Shown piece after piece: positions 43,907 through 53,675 of a stretch of DNA of 64,000 nucleotides. Every line of letters starts with the position of its first letter. Position 1 is the first letter of the stretch. Below the pieces are notes generated by a model. It was not told the DNA's origin and ran no database searches. It was given only the letters and a program-made list of their open reading frames with translations. A program made the position numbers and the translations under genes. The stretch spans positions 1 through 64,000 of the forward strand of contig JAQGOL010000035.1 in the NCBI GenBank assembly GCA_028293625.1, in the 5' to 3' direction. Origin of the DNA: Chthoniobacteraceae bacterium (GTDB lineage: Bacteria; Verrucomicrobiota; Verrucomicrobiia; Chthoniobacterales; Chthoniobacteraceae).

Positions 43907-44224
43907 TTAGCGGAGGAGACCTTCGACCGCGGCGGGAGTCTGGAGGGCGAAAAGGGTGCTGCTTTGGGTGGCGCGGATCGCGGCGGCGGGGTGCCGGGCC
44001 GGGGAGCGGCCGGCGCCATCGAGTGCGAGCAGGAGCATCCAAATAGCAGCGAGCGACCCCCAGGCAATGGGAGAGGGCCACAGCCAGTTAACCATGGGCG
44101 CCTTTGAATGGCTGCGTTCGACGGCGCGTGCGGCCGATTCCGCTTTATCGAGGATTTCAGCGCGCCAATTTCTTGCGAATTCGCGGAAGTGCTGGCCCTG
44201 GAGTTGCCGTTCGAAGTCGGTCAT
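43907..44224 (-). CDS. Small one-span protein downstream of ECF sigma factor, putative anti-sigma
   Basis: 105 residues from ATG 44224 (MTDFERQLQGQHFREFARNW). A soluble N-terminal helical part of about 65 residues (ERQLQGQHFREFARNWRAEI then LDKAESAARAVERS), then one membrane span (about 70-90, WPSPIAWGSLAAIWMLLLAL) and a short outer tail. There is no ZAS zinc motif (H-x3-C-x2-C). Size, topology and place 19 bp after the sigma gene fit a membrane anti-sigma factor of a divergent family. This is inferred from context, not shown by homology. Confidence 0.6.
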   Translation of the reverse strand: MTDFERQLQGQHFREFARNWRAEILDKAESAARAVERSHSKAPMVNWLWPSPIAWGSLAAIWMLLLALDGAGRSPARHPAAAIRATQSSTLFALQTPAAVEGLLR

Positions 44225-44243
44225 AAGATGTCGGGGTGTGGAG

Positions 44244-44741
44244 TTAAAGCTCCTGATAAACGGGAAGTAAAAGGGCCTGAAGTTTGTCGAGGCCATACCG
44301 GTACCGGCTGGCGGCGGTGTTGGCGCTGATTTCCAGGGCGGCTGCGATTTCCGAGAAGGTCATCTGCTCCCAGAGTTTGAGATGCACGACAGCCCGCTGA
44401 TCGGCCGGCAGCCGCGAGAGCGCCATGCCAAGCGCTTCCCCGAAGCCGGCTGCGTCCGGATCGGATGTCCTGGCAAAAAGGATGACTTCATCGACCCGTT
44501 CCACGTAGCCGTCGCGAGTCGTCCGGCGGCGATGCGCGTCGATCACCAGATTATGCGCGAGCCGGATCAGAAAGCCGCGCACGCTCCGGACGCCATCCAG
44601 CAAATCGGGACGGGTGGCCAGTTTAAGAAAGAGTTCCTGGAGGATCTCGTGTGTCTCGCCTTCACTGCGCGTCACGTTAATCAGGAACGCGGAGAGCGCC
44701 TGGGCGTGGGAATCGTAAATGTGGCGAAGATCGAGGGGCAT
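44244..44741 (-). CDS. ECF-type RNA polymerase sigma factor
   Basis: 165 residues from ATG 44741 (MPLDLRHIYDSHAQALSAFL). A long upstream open frame is rejected because it runs through the 42-bp repeats and has no homology. Sigma region 2: LRHIYDSHAQALSAFLINVT, ETHEILQELFLKLATRPDLL, and SVRGFLIRLAHNLVIDAHRR for the -10 contact. Region 4: GMALSRLPADQRAVVHLKLW, and EQMTFSEIAAALEISANTAA followed by SRYRYGLDKL, a helix-turn-helix. It is followed by the one-span small protein and paralogues A and B on the same strand and is divergent from the giant PEP-CTERM gene. Confidence 0.93.
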   Translation of the reverse strand: MPLDLRHIYDSHAQALSAFLINVTRSEGETHEILQELFLKLATRPDLLDGVRSVRGFLIRLAHNLVIDAHRRRTTRDGYVERVDEVILFARTSDPDAAGFGEALGMALSRLPADQRAVVHLKLWEQMTFSEIAAALEISANTAASRYRYGLDKLQALLLPVYQEL

Positions 44742-45249
44742 CGTTTCAATAGGAAGACGAGCGACTCCCCGGATTTTGTCTACCCTCTCCACAGAGAACG
44801 AAAATTTATCCGCGGTTTTTTTGAATGAAGAAACCGAAGCCGACGAAACTGGCTTACTTTGGCCAAATCCAACGCCTCCTGGACTGTATAAAAAGCTCCG
44901 GCAAGGCTCCCCGGACGCCGGAGGAGCGTTGCCACAGCTTTGGCAACCGATCGCCGGCGGCGGAGGTGGGTTGCCACACTTTCGGGAACGCGCCTCCGGC
45001 TTCGCAGGTGGGTTGCCACAGCTTCGCAAGCCCTTTCACCTCGGCGGACACGCAAGGTAAATGCATCCGGCTGAAGGTCCGTTTACTCTCTATGGATTTC
45101 TCGTTAGTGATATGGCTACGGCGGACACTCGCGCCGGAATCACGTCCACCGCTCTTCCAATACTAAACGGCTTTTGTACAAAATGAGTGCAACAGGATAC
45201 CGCCGCTGCTTGCGAAACCAGGGTTGACGCTTATCGTGCCCCCTTTTTT
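44742..45249. other. Divergent control region between ECF sigma and giant PEP-CTERM gene
   Basis: 508 bp without a supported gene. It holds the three 42-bp repeats (44915-45040), a perfect 12-bp palindrome TTTTGTACAAAA (45172-45183, 66 bases before the giant gene's ATG), and an A+T-rich stretch on the left (44810-44830). Both flanking genes must be controlled from here. No consensus promoter pair is evident. Confidence 0.55.
44915..45040. repeat. Three tandem 42-bp repeats with a GTTGCCA/TGGCAAC dyad
   Basis: GTTGCCACA begins at 44928, 44970 and 45012, exactly 42 bases apart; units share the G+C-rich part around it (CGGAGGTGGGTTGCCAC pattern). Copy 1 (44928-44947) is GTTGCCA-CAGCTT-TGGCAAC, a perfect 7+6+7 dyad. 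Copies 2 and 3 keep the left arm, and their right arms are decayed. The three fill the region upstream of the sigma start and downstream of nothing coding. Confidence 0.85.
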
Positions 45250-48200
45250 ATGCGTCCTCCCTCCAGACCTCCTGTCTTGTCTCTGCGAGTCGCCGTTGCC
45301 TGCATTGCCTGTGTTGCTTCGGTATCCGCGGCGGAGGAAGTCTGGGTCGGAGCCGGGCTCTGGAGCAAAAATTCCAACTGGCTTGACGGCAGCGCGCCGT
45401 TGTTTGGGGTCGATCCGACGCTGGCATTGCGGTTTACAGCGTCCGGGGCAAGCCCGACGATAGCGTCCAATGATCTGGGCTCACAGTTCCCTGTGAATCG
45501 ACTGATTCTGGAGAGCGATTCCTCCGCCAGTTTCACCATCGCCGGCAACCCGATCAAGCTTACCGGCAACAATCCGGTTATTGAGATTGCCGGACTTGGC
45601 GACACGACGATCAGCACTGGTTTGACGCCCGGGCCGGCCGCGGGAACAACCACGATCACCGGCACGGGTCTGGGCAATTTGATTCTCACCGGCAACCTTG
45701 GGCAAACCGGGACGCAATCGGTGACAATCGCCGGGCAAAGCGCTTCTTTGCACACGCAGTTCATCACCTTGCAAAACTCTTTTGCTCCAAGCGGCGGCTT
45801 CACTTTGCAGTCCGGCAATCTGGTCCTGAGTTCGTTTGCAAGCAGCTTGGGGACCGGCCCCCTGGCGGTCAAGGGAGGCAATCTTCGCTTTACCCTTTTC
45901 GGGCAGACTTTCGGAAACACCATTTCCCTGAGCGACAATCTTCTTATCCTTGGAGTTAACAACTCGACCCTCAGCGGAGTGATCTCAAGCGCGGTGGCGG
46001 GATCGGGATTGATTCTACGGCCCGCGGGGGGCGGCATGCTCACGCTCACCGGTGTTTCGACCTACAACGGTGCCACGGTCATCGATTACGGTTCCACTTC
46101 CATTATACCGTATTCCATTGCGTCGACCCTTCGCTTAAACGGTTCCGCATCGGTGCTTAACAGTTCGCGATTTGATATCCGCGGAGGAGGCACTCTCCAG
46201 ATTGACGCCCTTTCAGCCGGAACCACCAATCGGCTTGGCGATTCCGCACCAGTTGCCCTCAGCAACGGCACACTGAGCTTTAACGCCGTCATCGGTTCAA
46301 CTCCGCAGACTGAGACCATCGGGGCGGTGACCGTAACCGGTTATTCGACCCTGAGTGTCGTTGCCGCGAGCGCTGTCAATGCACGGCTCACGGTGGCCTT
46401 GCTTGCGCGGCAGGATCGCGGCACGCTGCTGGCTCGCGGGACGAATCTGGGCGCTGCTTTTGCCGCCAATACCGCAAATGCGCTGTTTACTTCGCTACCA
46501 GCGGGACTTGTCGGCGGCGGAGGAAGCGGCGCTGATGTGAGCATCCTGCCGTGGATAATCGGCGATACCAGCGCCACCGGAACCGGCTCAGGGTTTGTCA
46601 CTTACGATCCCGGCACCGGCCTGCGCCCGCTGAACTTGGCGACTGAATACAGCTCCACGCTGCCCGGCGCCGCCGTGACCCATAACGTCCGTCTCGCCAC
46701 CACACTCACTCACAGCGCGCCGAACACGGTGATCAATGCGCTGGCACTCACGGGCGGCTCACTGCTGGGCAACGGTTCCCTGAATATCACTTCGGGTGCG
46801 GTGCTGAATACCACCAGCGGCGCGCTCATTGAGAACGCGCTCAAATTCGGGAGCGCGGAAGGAATCGTATTTGCCGTGGGCGACCTCACCGTCAGTGGAA
46901 CGATCTCCGGCAGCGGTGGCCTGACCAAATCCGGGGCCGGGAATCTCACCCTGACTTCCAACAATGGTTTTACCGGACCGCTGACCATCAACGCGGGCCT
47001 GATTAGCTTCAACGCGCCTGGCCAGCTCGGGGCCGATTCTTCGGCGATCGCACTCAATGGCCACAACGCGGGGCTCAATTTCACCGGTGCCACGGCGACG
47101 CTCGGGCGCAACCTGGTGATTCCTGAAGCGATCGCACGGTTGCAGGCCAATGGCGGAACGCTGGAGATTTCCGGGACGATCAGCGGGGCGGGCGGACTGC
47201 GCTTAAACAGCGGAGTCACTTCCACCATCAGGTTGACTGGGAATAACACTTTTGCCGGACCGATTTTTCTCACCGGAGGTGAAACCGCGATCACTTCCGA
47301 TGCGTCACTGGGCAACGGAGGCGATCTGAACTTCGGCGGCGGCACACTTCGCCTGCTCGCACCTTGGACTTCAAGCCGGGCGATCCGCGTCAATAGTTTC
47401 GCCACAATCAATACGGACGGTTTTGATGCGACCTGGAATGGACTGCTGCTTGGCTCTTCTTCCCTGACAAAAATCGGGAATGGGACCCTGACGATCACCG
47501 GGGAAAGCCCATTTTCGGGCGCGCTCACGGTGGCCGGCGGAACCGTGCGATTGAGTGGCGCATCCTTGTTAAAAAGTTCAGATATCGCAGCCGTCACCGG
47601 AGGCCGGCTGTTGCTTGACTACAGCGAGACTCCTTTCGGCAACCACGTTAATGACGGGGTGCCGGTCACTCTCAAAGGTGGCGAGCTGGTGATTGCCGGC
47701 AATCCCGGAACCAATGTGTCCAAAGCGCTCGCCGCGATTGTGATCGGGGCCGGCAGGACAGGGACCGGCACGCTGACACTGATACCGGCTGGCAATACTG
47801 GCACTGTGATGCGGCTCGGCACCCTCACCCTGAATGGCGGCGAAGTCGTGATCCGCGGTGACGCGCTCAGCGGCGCGGCTGGCGGCGCTTTTTCCCGTGT
47901 GGTCCTTGCGAATCCGCCGGCTCTGGTGGGCGGTTTGCTGCCGGACGTTTATACCGCTGATTCGGCCACTGGAATCGCAAGTTCTTTTGCCGTTTACGAT
48001 TCTTCAGTTGATTCGGCCGGTGTGGTGGGGATTCGGCCTTTAAGGGATTATGTCACCGGCTCAATCATTCCGGCCAACGGCGGCACAATAAACGTGCTCG
48101 CCGGGGCCGGGACAACCATTTCGGGCTCCGCTGTTACCATCAACAGCCTGACGATTGAAAACGGCGGAAGCGTTTCCATTTCCCCCGGCCAAACCCTTCA

Positions 48201-51200
48201 AGTTTCAACGGGAGCGATTCTCGCCCGCGCGGGAGCGGCTGTCACCACGGTCAATGGCGGAACGCTCGAATTCGGCGCCGCCACCGGCACATTTGCCACG
48301 TTCGGCGATCTCACCGTTTCAAGCGTCCTCTCCGGCATGGGTGGAATCAAAAAATCCGGCCCGGGAACGCTGACCCTTTCGGGCGCCGCAGCCTACGGCG
48401 GCGCGACGACGATCAATTCGGGCGTGCTGCGCATCGGCTCCGGCTCGCTCTTCGCGGACCGTATCGTGACGGTGAATTCCGGAGGCGTATTTGATCTGAA
48501 CGGCGCATCCACGGCGCTTGGCGGGTTGAGCGGCACGGGCTCGGTGTTGTTGGGGGCCAGCACTCTGACTTTGGGGACACTTGGGGTGGACATGCAGTTC
48601 GATGGAATGTTCACCGGGTCGGGGACGATCGATATTGTCGATGGCGGCAACCCGCTGGCGGTGAGGCAACTCTTTGGCTTCACTTCATTTGCCGGGCAAA
48701 TGCGGTTGACCTCCGGGCGGCTTGTCATCTCAGGTGCGTTGCTTTCTTCAGGCACGCTGACGGTGAATGGGGGCTCGATCATGTCCGGGTACGCCTCCAA
48801 TAACGTCATCCTGAATACCAATCTGCGGATTGATGGGGAGTCTTCTTTCACGCTCGCCGGACCTGGCACGCTCACGGGCGCGCATGATGTTTTGTTACAA
48901 GGCAGGGGCGGTTTGACCATTCAATCCGCCGCGGCGCACACCGGCGAAACGCGTTCCACATTCGGCATGGCGGAGCTGCCTTCTTATCCCAGCGGTGCAA
49001 TCACCCTCAACGGTGCGGGCGGGACGCTTACCGTCACCTCCGCCATCCGTATCGCGCCCGGCAGCGCGCTGATCCTCGATGATTCAATCGCCTTTTCCGG
49101 CGGACTCGGCGGCCGGATTCCGGACACAACGCCCGTTTACCTGAGCAGTGCTTCCATGCGGCTGACCGGCAACGCAAGCAATGCGACCACGGAAAACATT
49201 GGTGTGTTGCACGGCAGCGGCTACAACACACTGACGGTGGCACCGGGCGCCGGCGCCATCGCCCGCCTCACGGCGGCCAGCCTTGCTCGCGACGAGCGCG
49301 GCACGTTTTTATTCCTCGCTCCCGGACTGGGCTCGGCGCCTGCAAATGGGATCGGCGCCATTACTTTTTCCACCAGTCTCGCCGCGGACCTCGTGGGCGA
49401 CGCGGGCAGCGGACCCGAGATCAGCATCCTTCCTTACGCCATTGGGGAAACAGCGCTCACCGGCTACGGATCCGGTCTGGTCACGTACGATGCGGCACGC
49501 GGAATCCGCCTGCTGGACACGGCTACCGAATATGCCGCCACGCTTGAAGCGGCCACCTCAACGAGCAATGTGCGGCTCACTGCCGGCGCGGTGGTGAATG
49601 TGCCGCGCACCATCAATTCCCTGGTCATCAGCGGCGGCGCAATCACTGGAAGCGGCACTCTTTCAGTCATCAGCGGCACCATATTAAAGAGCAGCTTTGA
49701 GGGTTTCAGCGTCTCGGTGGACGCGAATCTTGCCTTTGGAGCCGCCGAGGCAAACATCTTTGTGCCCAACAACATTGTGCCTGATTCGACTGCCTCGGGT
49801 GGCCTTTACCTGACCGGGACGCTCAGTGGCACGGGCGGGCTTACCAAATCCGGACAGTACAATCTCATTCTCACGGGAACCAACACGTTCACCGGTCCGA
49901 TCACGATCAACGCCGGGAATCTTCAGTTCAGCTCGATGGCGAATCTCGGAGCGGATACTTCGCCGATTAGAATCAACGCGAGTGTCACCAGCGCCGGGCT
50001 GTTTTACACGGGCTCCGTTCCGCTGGTGCTGACCCGGGGTATTCAGATCCTCGGCGGATACGCCGCTTTAAGAACCGCCAGTGCCACCCTGGAAGTCCCG
50101 GGCACCATCAGTGGGGAGGGCGGCATTGGGATCACAGGATACACTTTTGTAAAACTCTCGGGCGTCAATACATACACCGGACCAACGGTAGTCCAGGGAA
50201 GCCTCGCAATCACCTCCGACGCGGCGCTTGGCAATGGCGGAGCGCTTCAGCTCAAAAACGGCGGATACGACTTGCGGCTGGATGGCCCCTGGACGACCAG
50301 CCGCCGCATCGTGGTCTCGGACCCCTCGGTCATTTCCATCAACGGATTCGAAGCTTTGCTGGGCGGACCGCTTGAAGGCTCCGCGGCGCTTGCCATCAAC
50401 GGGCCGGGCCGCCTGACGCTGACAGGGGCTTCAAACTTCAGCGGCGATCTCTTCACCCAGGCCACGTTGCGCTTTGCTGGTGCCGGCAGCGTGCGCGGCA
50501 GCCGATTCCTGCTTCAGCGGGGAAGCCTGGTGCTGGACAATTCCGCCGCCGTGGTTTCAGACCGGCTCCCGGATAATGCGACCGTGACAAACTACGGCGG
50601 CAGCGTGCAACTGCTCGGAAACGCCACGACGGCAGTCCGGGAAACCATCGGCGCGCTCGTCATTGAGGGCGGCGCCGCCCCAAGCCTCCTGCTGACAGCG
50701 CCCGGCACCACTTCAACCATCCTGGACGCCGCCTCGTATTCCGGGGTCGACAATTTGCCGGCCACCATCCAGGGCGATCAATTGGGCGGATCCTCCGGCG
50801 GTTTTACCCGGCTCACCTTCCGCACGACTCCCATGCTGCGCGGCAGGCTGATGACGGGCACCACCGTGATCGGCGCGGCAACCGGTGCCCCGGAATCCTT
50901 CGCGCTTTACGATACTGCCACCGACGCATCCGGTGTGATTGGAGTGCGCGCATTGAGGCCCGCTGATTACACGGCAACCGCTCTCCTTACGAACCCTTCC
51001 AATGGCGGCGGCACGCCGGTCGACGCGAACTTTCTGGTTGGCGGGAACGTCGCCATGAGCGGTGCGGCCAACACCGTCAACAGTCTTACGTTAAGCGGAG
51101 TCAGCACCGTGACTCTTGGCGCCGGCCAGACGTTAAATGTCTCTTTCCCCTCCATTCTCGCGCAAACCGGCGCCGATGTGGTGTTCAAGGGCGGCCAGCT

Positions 51201-53673
51201 CGTCATGCCCGGCCCGGCGATTTTGGTGGGTAACGGCAGCACTACAATACAAAGCACCCTGACGGCATCCGAACTGCGGAAGCATGGCACGGGTATGTTG
51301 ACCCTAGCTGCCAACAGCTTTAAGGGCGCGCTCCATTCTATTGAAGGGGTCACGCGTTTGGAAGCATCCGGCGCACCGGCCAAGTTCTCCTCCATCCAGG
51401 TGGACTCCGCCGCTTCGATCGACTTGAACGGAATAAATACAGAGGCCGATGGTGTCTCCGTGGATGGGACGCTTGCACTGGGAAGCGCGACCCTTGTGAC
51501 AGGGAGCGCCTTCATTCCCGGCACCATCACGGGAACCGGCGGCCTTGTGCTTCGTTCGACAAACACGGGCAATTCAGCGCATATCGTTTCGGTTTCCGGG
51601 ACGCTCGCCTATTCAGGAACGACGGTGCTTGAGCGCGATCCGGTTCATGGCGCCGACCTGGGCGCCACGCTCATTTTTACCGGCAATGGAACCGCGCTGG
51701 CAACCAGCGGCTTTATGCTTTCGGGGAAAAGCTCCATGCGCCTGGACAATAATGATGTGTTCAACGCGCCGGGAATCCCGCGTATCGCAGGCACGGCGCC
51801 GGTGACCCTCAACGGAAGCACTTTCTACCTGCGAGGCAGCGCTTCCAGCGCTGTGCAGCAAAATGCCGGCACGCTCACGGGAACAGGGTTCTCGATCGTG
51901 CAGATGGAATCAGCCGGCGCGCAATCGACCCGGCTCAACTTCGCCCGGTTGATCCGCTCGGAGCGCGGCACCTTCGGTTTCAGCGGCATCACGGGAAACG
52001 CGCCAGGCGCGGGGATCAACAACCTGTTCTTCGACGCGGGCGTGGCGTTGATCGGGACCGGCACGGGTGCCACGGACGCGCCAATCCTCCCGTATGCTGT
52101 CCATAACCTCAATGGTTACACCGGCAATCCCAGACCCACGCTGGTTACTTACACTTCAGCCAATGGCATCCGTCCCCTCGGCATCGACACGGAATATGCG
52201 CCGACGCTTTCGGCCGGCCAGAATGTGCGGCTGACCGCCGCCGCGATCCTCGATACGCCGGTCACCATCAACAGCCTCGTGCTCGACCAGGGCTCAATCA
52301 GCGGCACCGGCAGGATCACCGTGACAAGCGGCACCGTGCTGAACAGCGGGTTGTATAAAGTCATCGCCAATCCGCTCGAGTTCGGAAATGTGGAAGCGAA
52401 TCTTTTTTGCGCTGAAGGCGAATTGCGGCTCGCCGGACCGGTTTCCGGGACCGGCGGGATCACCGTCACAGGCACCAACACCGTGCCGTATTTTGGAAAT
52501 CAAGTGGTCGCGCTCTCGGGGAGCAATTCCTTTACCGGGCCGATTACGGTCAATGCGGGACGCCTGCGTGTTGAGACGCCGGCCGGCTTCGGCCCGGATA
52601 CAGGCGAAATCATCCTGAACGATGCCGTGCTGGAATACGGCGGCACCATCGGTTTTCCAACGATGTTTACTTTAAACAGGCCCGTGCGGCTTAACGGCAC
52701 AGAGGGAGCCATCGCGGGCAACACCGATCAGTTCACCATGGCGGGCGTGGTTTCGGGAACCGCCGGCCTGCGCATTGAAGGGGTGGTGACGCTCACCGGC
52801 GCCAACACTTACTCGGGTCCTACAAACGTTGTTGGCGCTTTGTCCTTCGCCTCCGATGCCGCCCTTGGCAGAGGCGGCGCGATTCGCTTCAGCGGAACAA
52901 ACGGTTCTGTAAAACTCCTGGCGCCCTGGGTGACCGATCACACGGTGCAATTCGACGGCACAGGCTATGTGAATACCAATGGCTTCGATGCGCGGATCAG
53001 AGGAAGCGTGAGCGGATCCAATAACAGCACCTTTGTGAAAACGGGCGATGGCACGCTCTGGATTGAGGATGCAAACGCGCTCGCATCGCGGATCAGCGTT
53101 TCCGGCGGGACTTTGGCCCTGAAAGGAACCCTCGCCAATGGCTTCGGGGTTTACGTAAGCGCCGGTGCGACCCTGACCGGCGACGTCGATCTTTCGCAGG
53201 CGATCAACGTCAACGGCACGCTCGCCCCGGGCAGCGGACCGGGCACGATGAAGACCCGCGACCTCACCTTTAGCAACGCCACCCTCGCCATTGAACTCGC
53301 TTCGCCGAGTCTCTTTGACCGAATCGTTGTCACCGGGGGCGTCATTCTGAATGGAACCACCAATCTGACTCTTTCCCTCGACTATGATCCGCAGGATAAA
53401 GTTGATTCATTCGTCATCCTTGAAAACGACGGGACCGATCCGTTGATCTCTGCCGGGTTGGGCCGGTTCGCCTTTGGAGGCAGCGTGCTCGATGAAGGCA
53501 CCCGCTTTATGGCCGGCACCCAGGAGTTTATCTTCAGTTACACGGGAGGCGATGGCAACGACGCCACTCTCTACGCCGTCCCGGAGCCTGGCACCGCACT
53601 GTTGCTGCTCGCGGCGGCCCTGCCCGTCCTGGCGTGCCGCTCGCGCCGCGGAACCAAAAGCCGGCGGCGTTAA
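45250..53673 (+). CDS. Giant autotransporter-type beta-strand-repeat protein with PEP-CTERM tail
   Basis: 2807 residues from ATG 45250 (MRPPSRPPVLSLRVAVACIA), a signal peptide ending near SVSAAEE. The bulk is a right-handed beta helix of autotransporter-associated strands: GTISGSGGLTKSGAGNLTLT, NTFTGPITINAGNL, GTISGAGGL and many variants. Three similar super-modules (about 46150-47570, 49040-50500, 51712-53125) share RGTxL, ILPxxIG, GIRxLxxxTEYxxTL and ITSDAxLGNGG blocks. They alternate with a second module type at 47570 and 50500 (RGDALSGAAGGAFSRVVLA and FAVYDSSVDSAGVVGIRPL, and variants). The C-terminus is a PEP-CTERM sorting signal: PEPGT, a hydrophobic segment ALLLLAAALPVLA, then RSRRG. 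A likely exosortase substrate anchored or released at the cell surface. Confidence 0.93.
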   Translation: MRPPSRPPVLSLRVAVACIACVASVSAAEEVWVGAGLWSKNSNWLDGSAPLFGVDPTLALRFTASGASPTIASNDLGSQFPVNRLILESDSSASFTIAGNPIKLTGNNPVIEIAGLGDTTISTGLTPGPAAGTTTITGTGLGNLILTGNLGQTGTQSVTIAGQSASLHTQFITLQNSFAPSGGFTLQSGNLVLSSFASSLGTGPLAVKGGNLRFTLFGQTFGNTISLSDNLLILGVNNSTLSGVISSAVAGSGLILRPAGGGMLTLTGVSTYNGATVIDYGSTSIIPYSIASTLRLNGSASVLNSSRFDIRGGGTLQIDALSAGTTNRLGDSAPVALSNGTLSFNAVIGSTPQTETIGAVTVTGYSTLSVVAASAVNARLTVALLARQDRGTLLARGTNLGAAFAANTANALFTSLPAGLVGGGGSGADVSILPWIIGDTSATGTGSGFVTYDPGTGLRPLNLATEYSSTLPGAAVTHNVRLATTLTHSAPNTVINALALTGGSLLGNGSLNITSGAVLNTTSGALIENALKFGSAEGIVFAVGDLTVSGTISGSGGLTKSGAGNLTLTSNNGFTGPLTINAGLISFNAPGQLGADSSAIALNGHNAGLNFTGATATLGRNLVIPEAIARLQANGGTLEISGTISGAGGLRLNSGVTSTIRLTGNNTFAGPIFLTGGETAITSDASLGNGGDLNFGGGTLRLLAPWTSSRAIRVNSFATINTDGFDATWNGLLLGSSSLTKIGNGTLTITGESPFSGALTVAGGTVRLSGASLLKSSDIAAVTGGRLLLDYSETPFGNHVNDGVPVTLKGGELVIAGNPGTNVSKALAAIVIGAGRTGTGTLTLIPAGNTGTVMRLGTLTLNGGEVVIRGDALSGAAGGAFSRVVLANPPALVGGLLPDVYTADSATGIASSFAVYDSSVDSAGVVGIRPLRDYVTGSIIPANGGTINVLAGAGTTISGSAVTINSLTIENGGSVSISPGQTLQVSTGAILARAGAAVTTVNGGTLEFGAATGTFATFGDLTVSSVLSGMGGIKKSGPGTLTLSGAAAYGGATTINSGVLRIGSGSLFADRIVTVNSGGVFDLNGASTALGGLSGTGSVLLGASTLTLGTLGVDMQFDGMFTGSGTIDIVDGGNPLAVRQLFGFTSFAGQMRLTSGRLVISGALLSSGTLTVNGGSIMSGYASNNVILNTNLRIDGESSFTLAGPGTLTGAHDVLLQGRGGLTIQSAAAHTGETRSTFGMAELPSYPSGAITLNGAGGTLTVTSAIRIAPGSALILDDSIAFSGGLGGRIPDTTPVYLSSASMRLTGNASNATTENIGVLHGSGYNTLTVAPGAGAIARLTAASLARDERGTFLFLAPGLGSAPANGIGAITFSTSLAADLVGDAGSGPEISILPYAIGETALTGYGSGLVTYDAARGIRLLDTATEYAATLEAATSTSNVRLTAGAVVNVPRTINSLVISGGAITGSGTLSVISGTILKSSFEGFSVSVDANLAFGAAEANIFVPNNIVPDSTASGGLYLTGTLSGTGGLTKSGQYNLILTGTNTFTGPITINAGNLQFSSMANLGADTSPIRINASVTSAGLFYTGSVPLVLTRGIQILGGYAALRTASATLEVPGTISGEGGIGITGYTFVKLSGVNTYTGPTVVQGSLAITSDAALGNGGALQLKNGGYDLRLDGPWTTSRRIVVSDPSVISINGFEALLGGPLEGSAALAINGPGRLTLTGASNFSGDLFTQATLRFAGAGSVRGSRFLLQRGSLVLDNSAAVVSDRLPDNATVTNYGGSVQLLGNATTAVRETIGALVIEGGAAPSLLLTAPGTTSTILDAASYSGVDNLPATIQGDQLGGSSGGFTRLTFRTTPMLRGRLMTGTTVIGAATGAPESFALYDTATDASGVIGVRALRPADYTATALLTNPSNGGGTPVDANFLVGGNVAMSGAANTVNSLTLSGVSTVTLGAGQTLNVSFPSILAQTGADVVFKGGQLVMPGPAILVGNGSTTIQSTLTASELRKHGTGMLTLAANSFKGALHSIEGVTRLEASGAPAKFSSIQVDSAASIDLNGINTEADGVSVDGTLALGSATLVTGSAFIPGTITGTGGLVLRSTNTGNSAHIVSVSGTLAYSGTTVLERDPVHGADLGATLIFTGNGTALATSGFMLSGKSSMRLDNNDVFNAPGIPRIAGTAPVTLNGSTFYLRGSASSAVQQNAGTLTGTGFSIVQMESAGAQSTRLNFARLIRSERGTFGFSGITGNAPGAGINNLFFDAGVALIGTGTGATDAPILPYAVHNLNGYTGNPRPTLVTYTSANGIRPLGIDTEYAPTLSAGQNVRLTAAAILDTPVTINSLVLDQGSISGTGRITVTSGTVLNSGLYKVIANPLEFGNVEANLFCAEGELRLAGPVSGTGGITVTGTNTVPYFGNQVVALSGSNSFTGPITVNAGRLRVETPAGFGPDTGEIILNDAVLEYGGTIGFPTMFTLNRPVRLNGTEGAIAGNTDQFTMAGVVSGTAGLRIEGVVTLTGANTYSGPTNVVGALSFASDAALGRGGAIRFSGTNGSVKLLAPWVTDHTVQFDGTGYVNTNGFDARIRGSVSGSNNSTFVKTGDGTLWIEDANALASRISVSGGTLALKGTLANGFGVYVSAGATLTGDVDLSQAINVNGTLAPGSGPGTMKTRDLTFSNATLAIELASPSLFDRIVVTGGVILNGTTNLTLSLDYDPQDKVDSFVILENDGTDPLISAGLGRFAFGGSVLDEGTRFMAGTQEFIFSYTGGDGNDATLYAVPEPGTALLLLAAALPVLACRSRRGTKSRRR
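46150..53125 (+). repeat. Alternating A-B-A-B-A super-modules within the giant protein gene
   Basis: A modules at about 46150-47570, 49040-50500 and 51712-53125 each encode about 475 residues; B modules begin at 47570 and 50500. The protein blocks are alike, but the DNA has drifted, so the expansion is older than the Ig array in the window. Confidence 0.7.
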
Positions 53674-53675
53674 GA

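Noticed and set aside
44244-45029. Longer version of the ECF sigma protein starting at 45029
   Set aside because: The added 96 residues are encoded by the 42-bp repeats and are Cys/Pro/Gly-rich with no sigma similarity; the ATG at 44741 starts region 2 properly.
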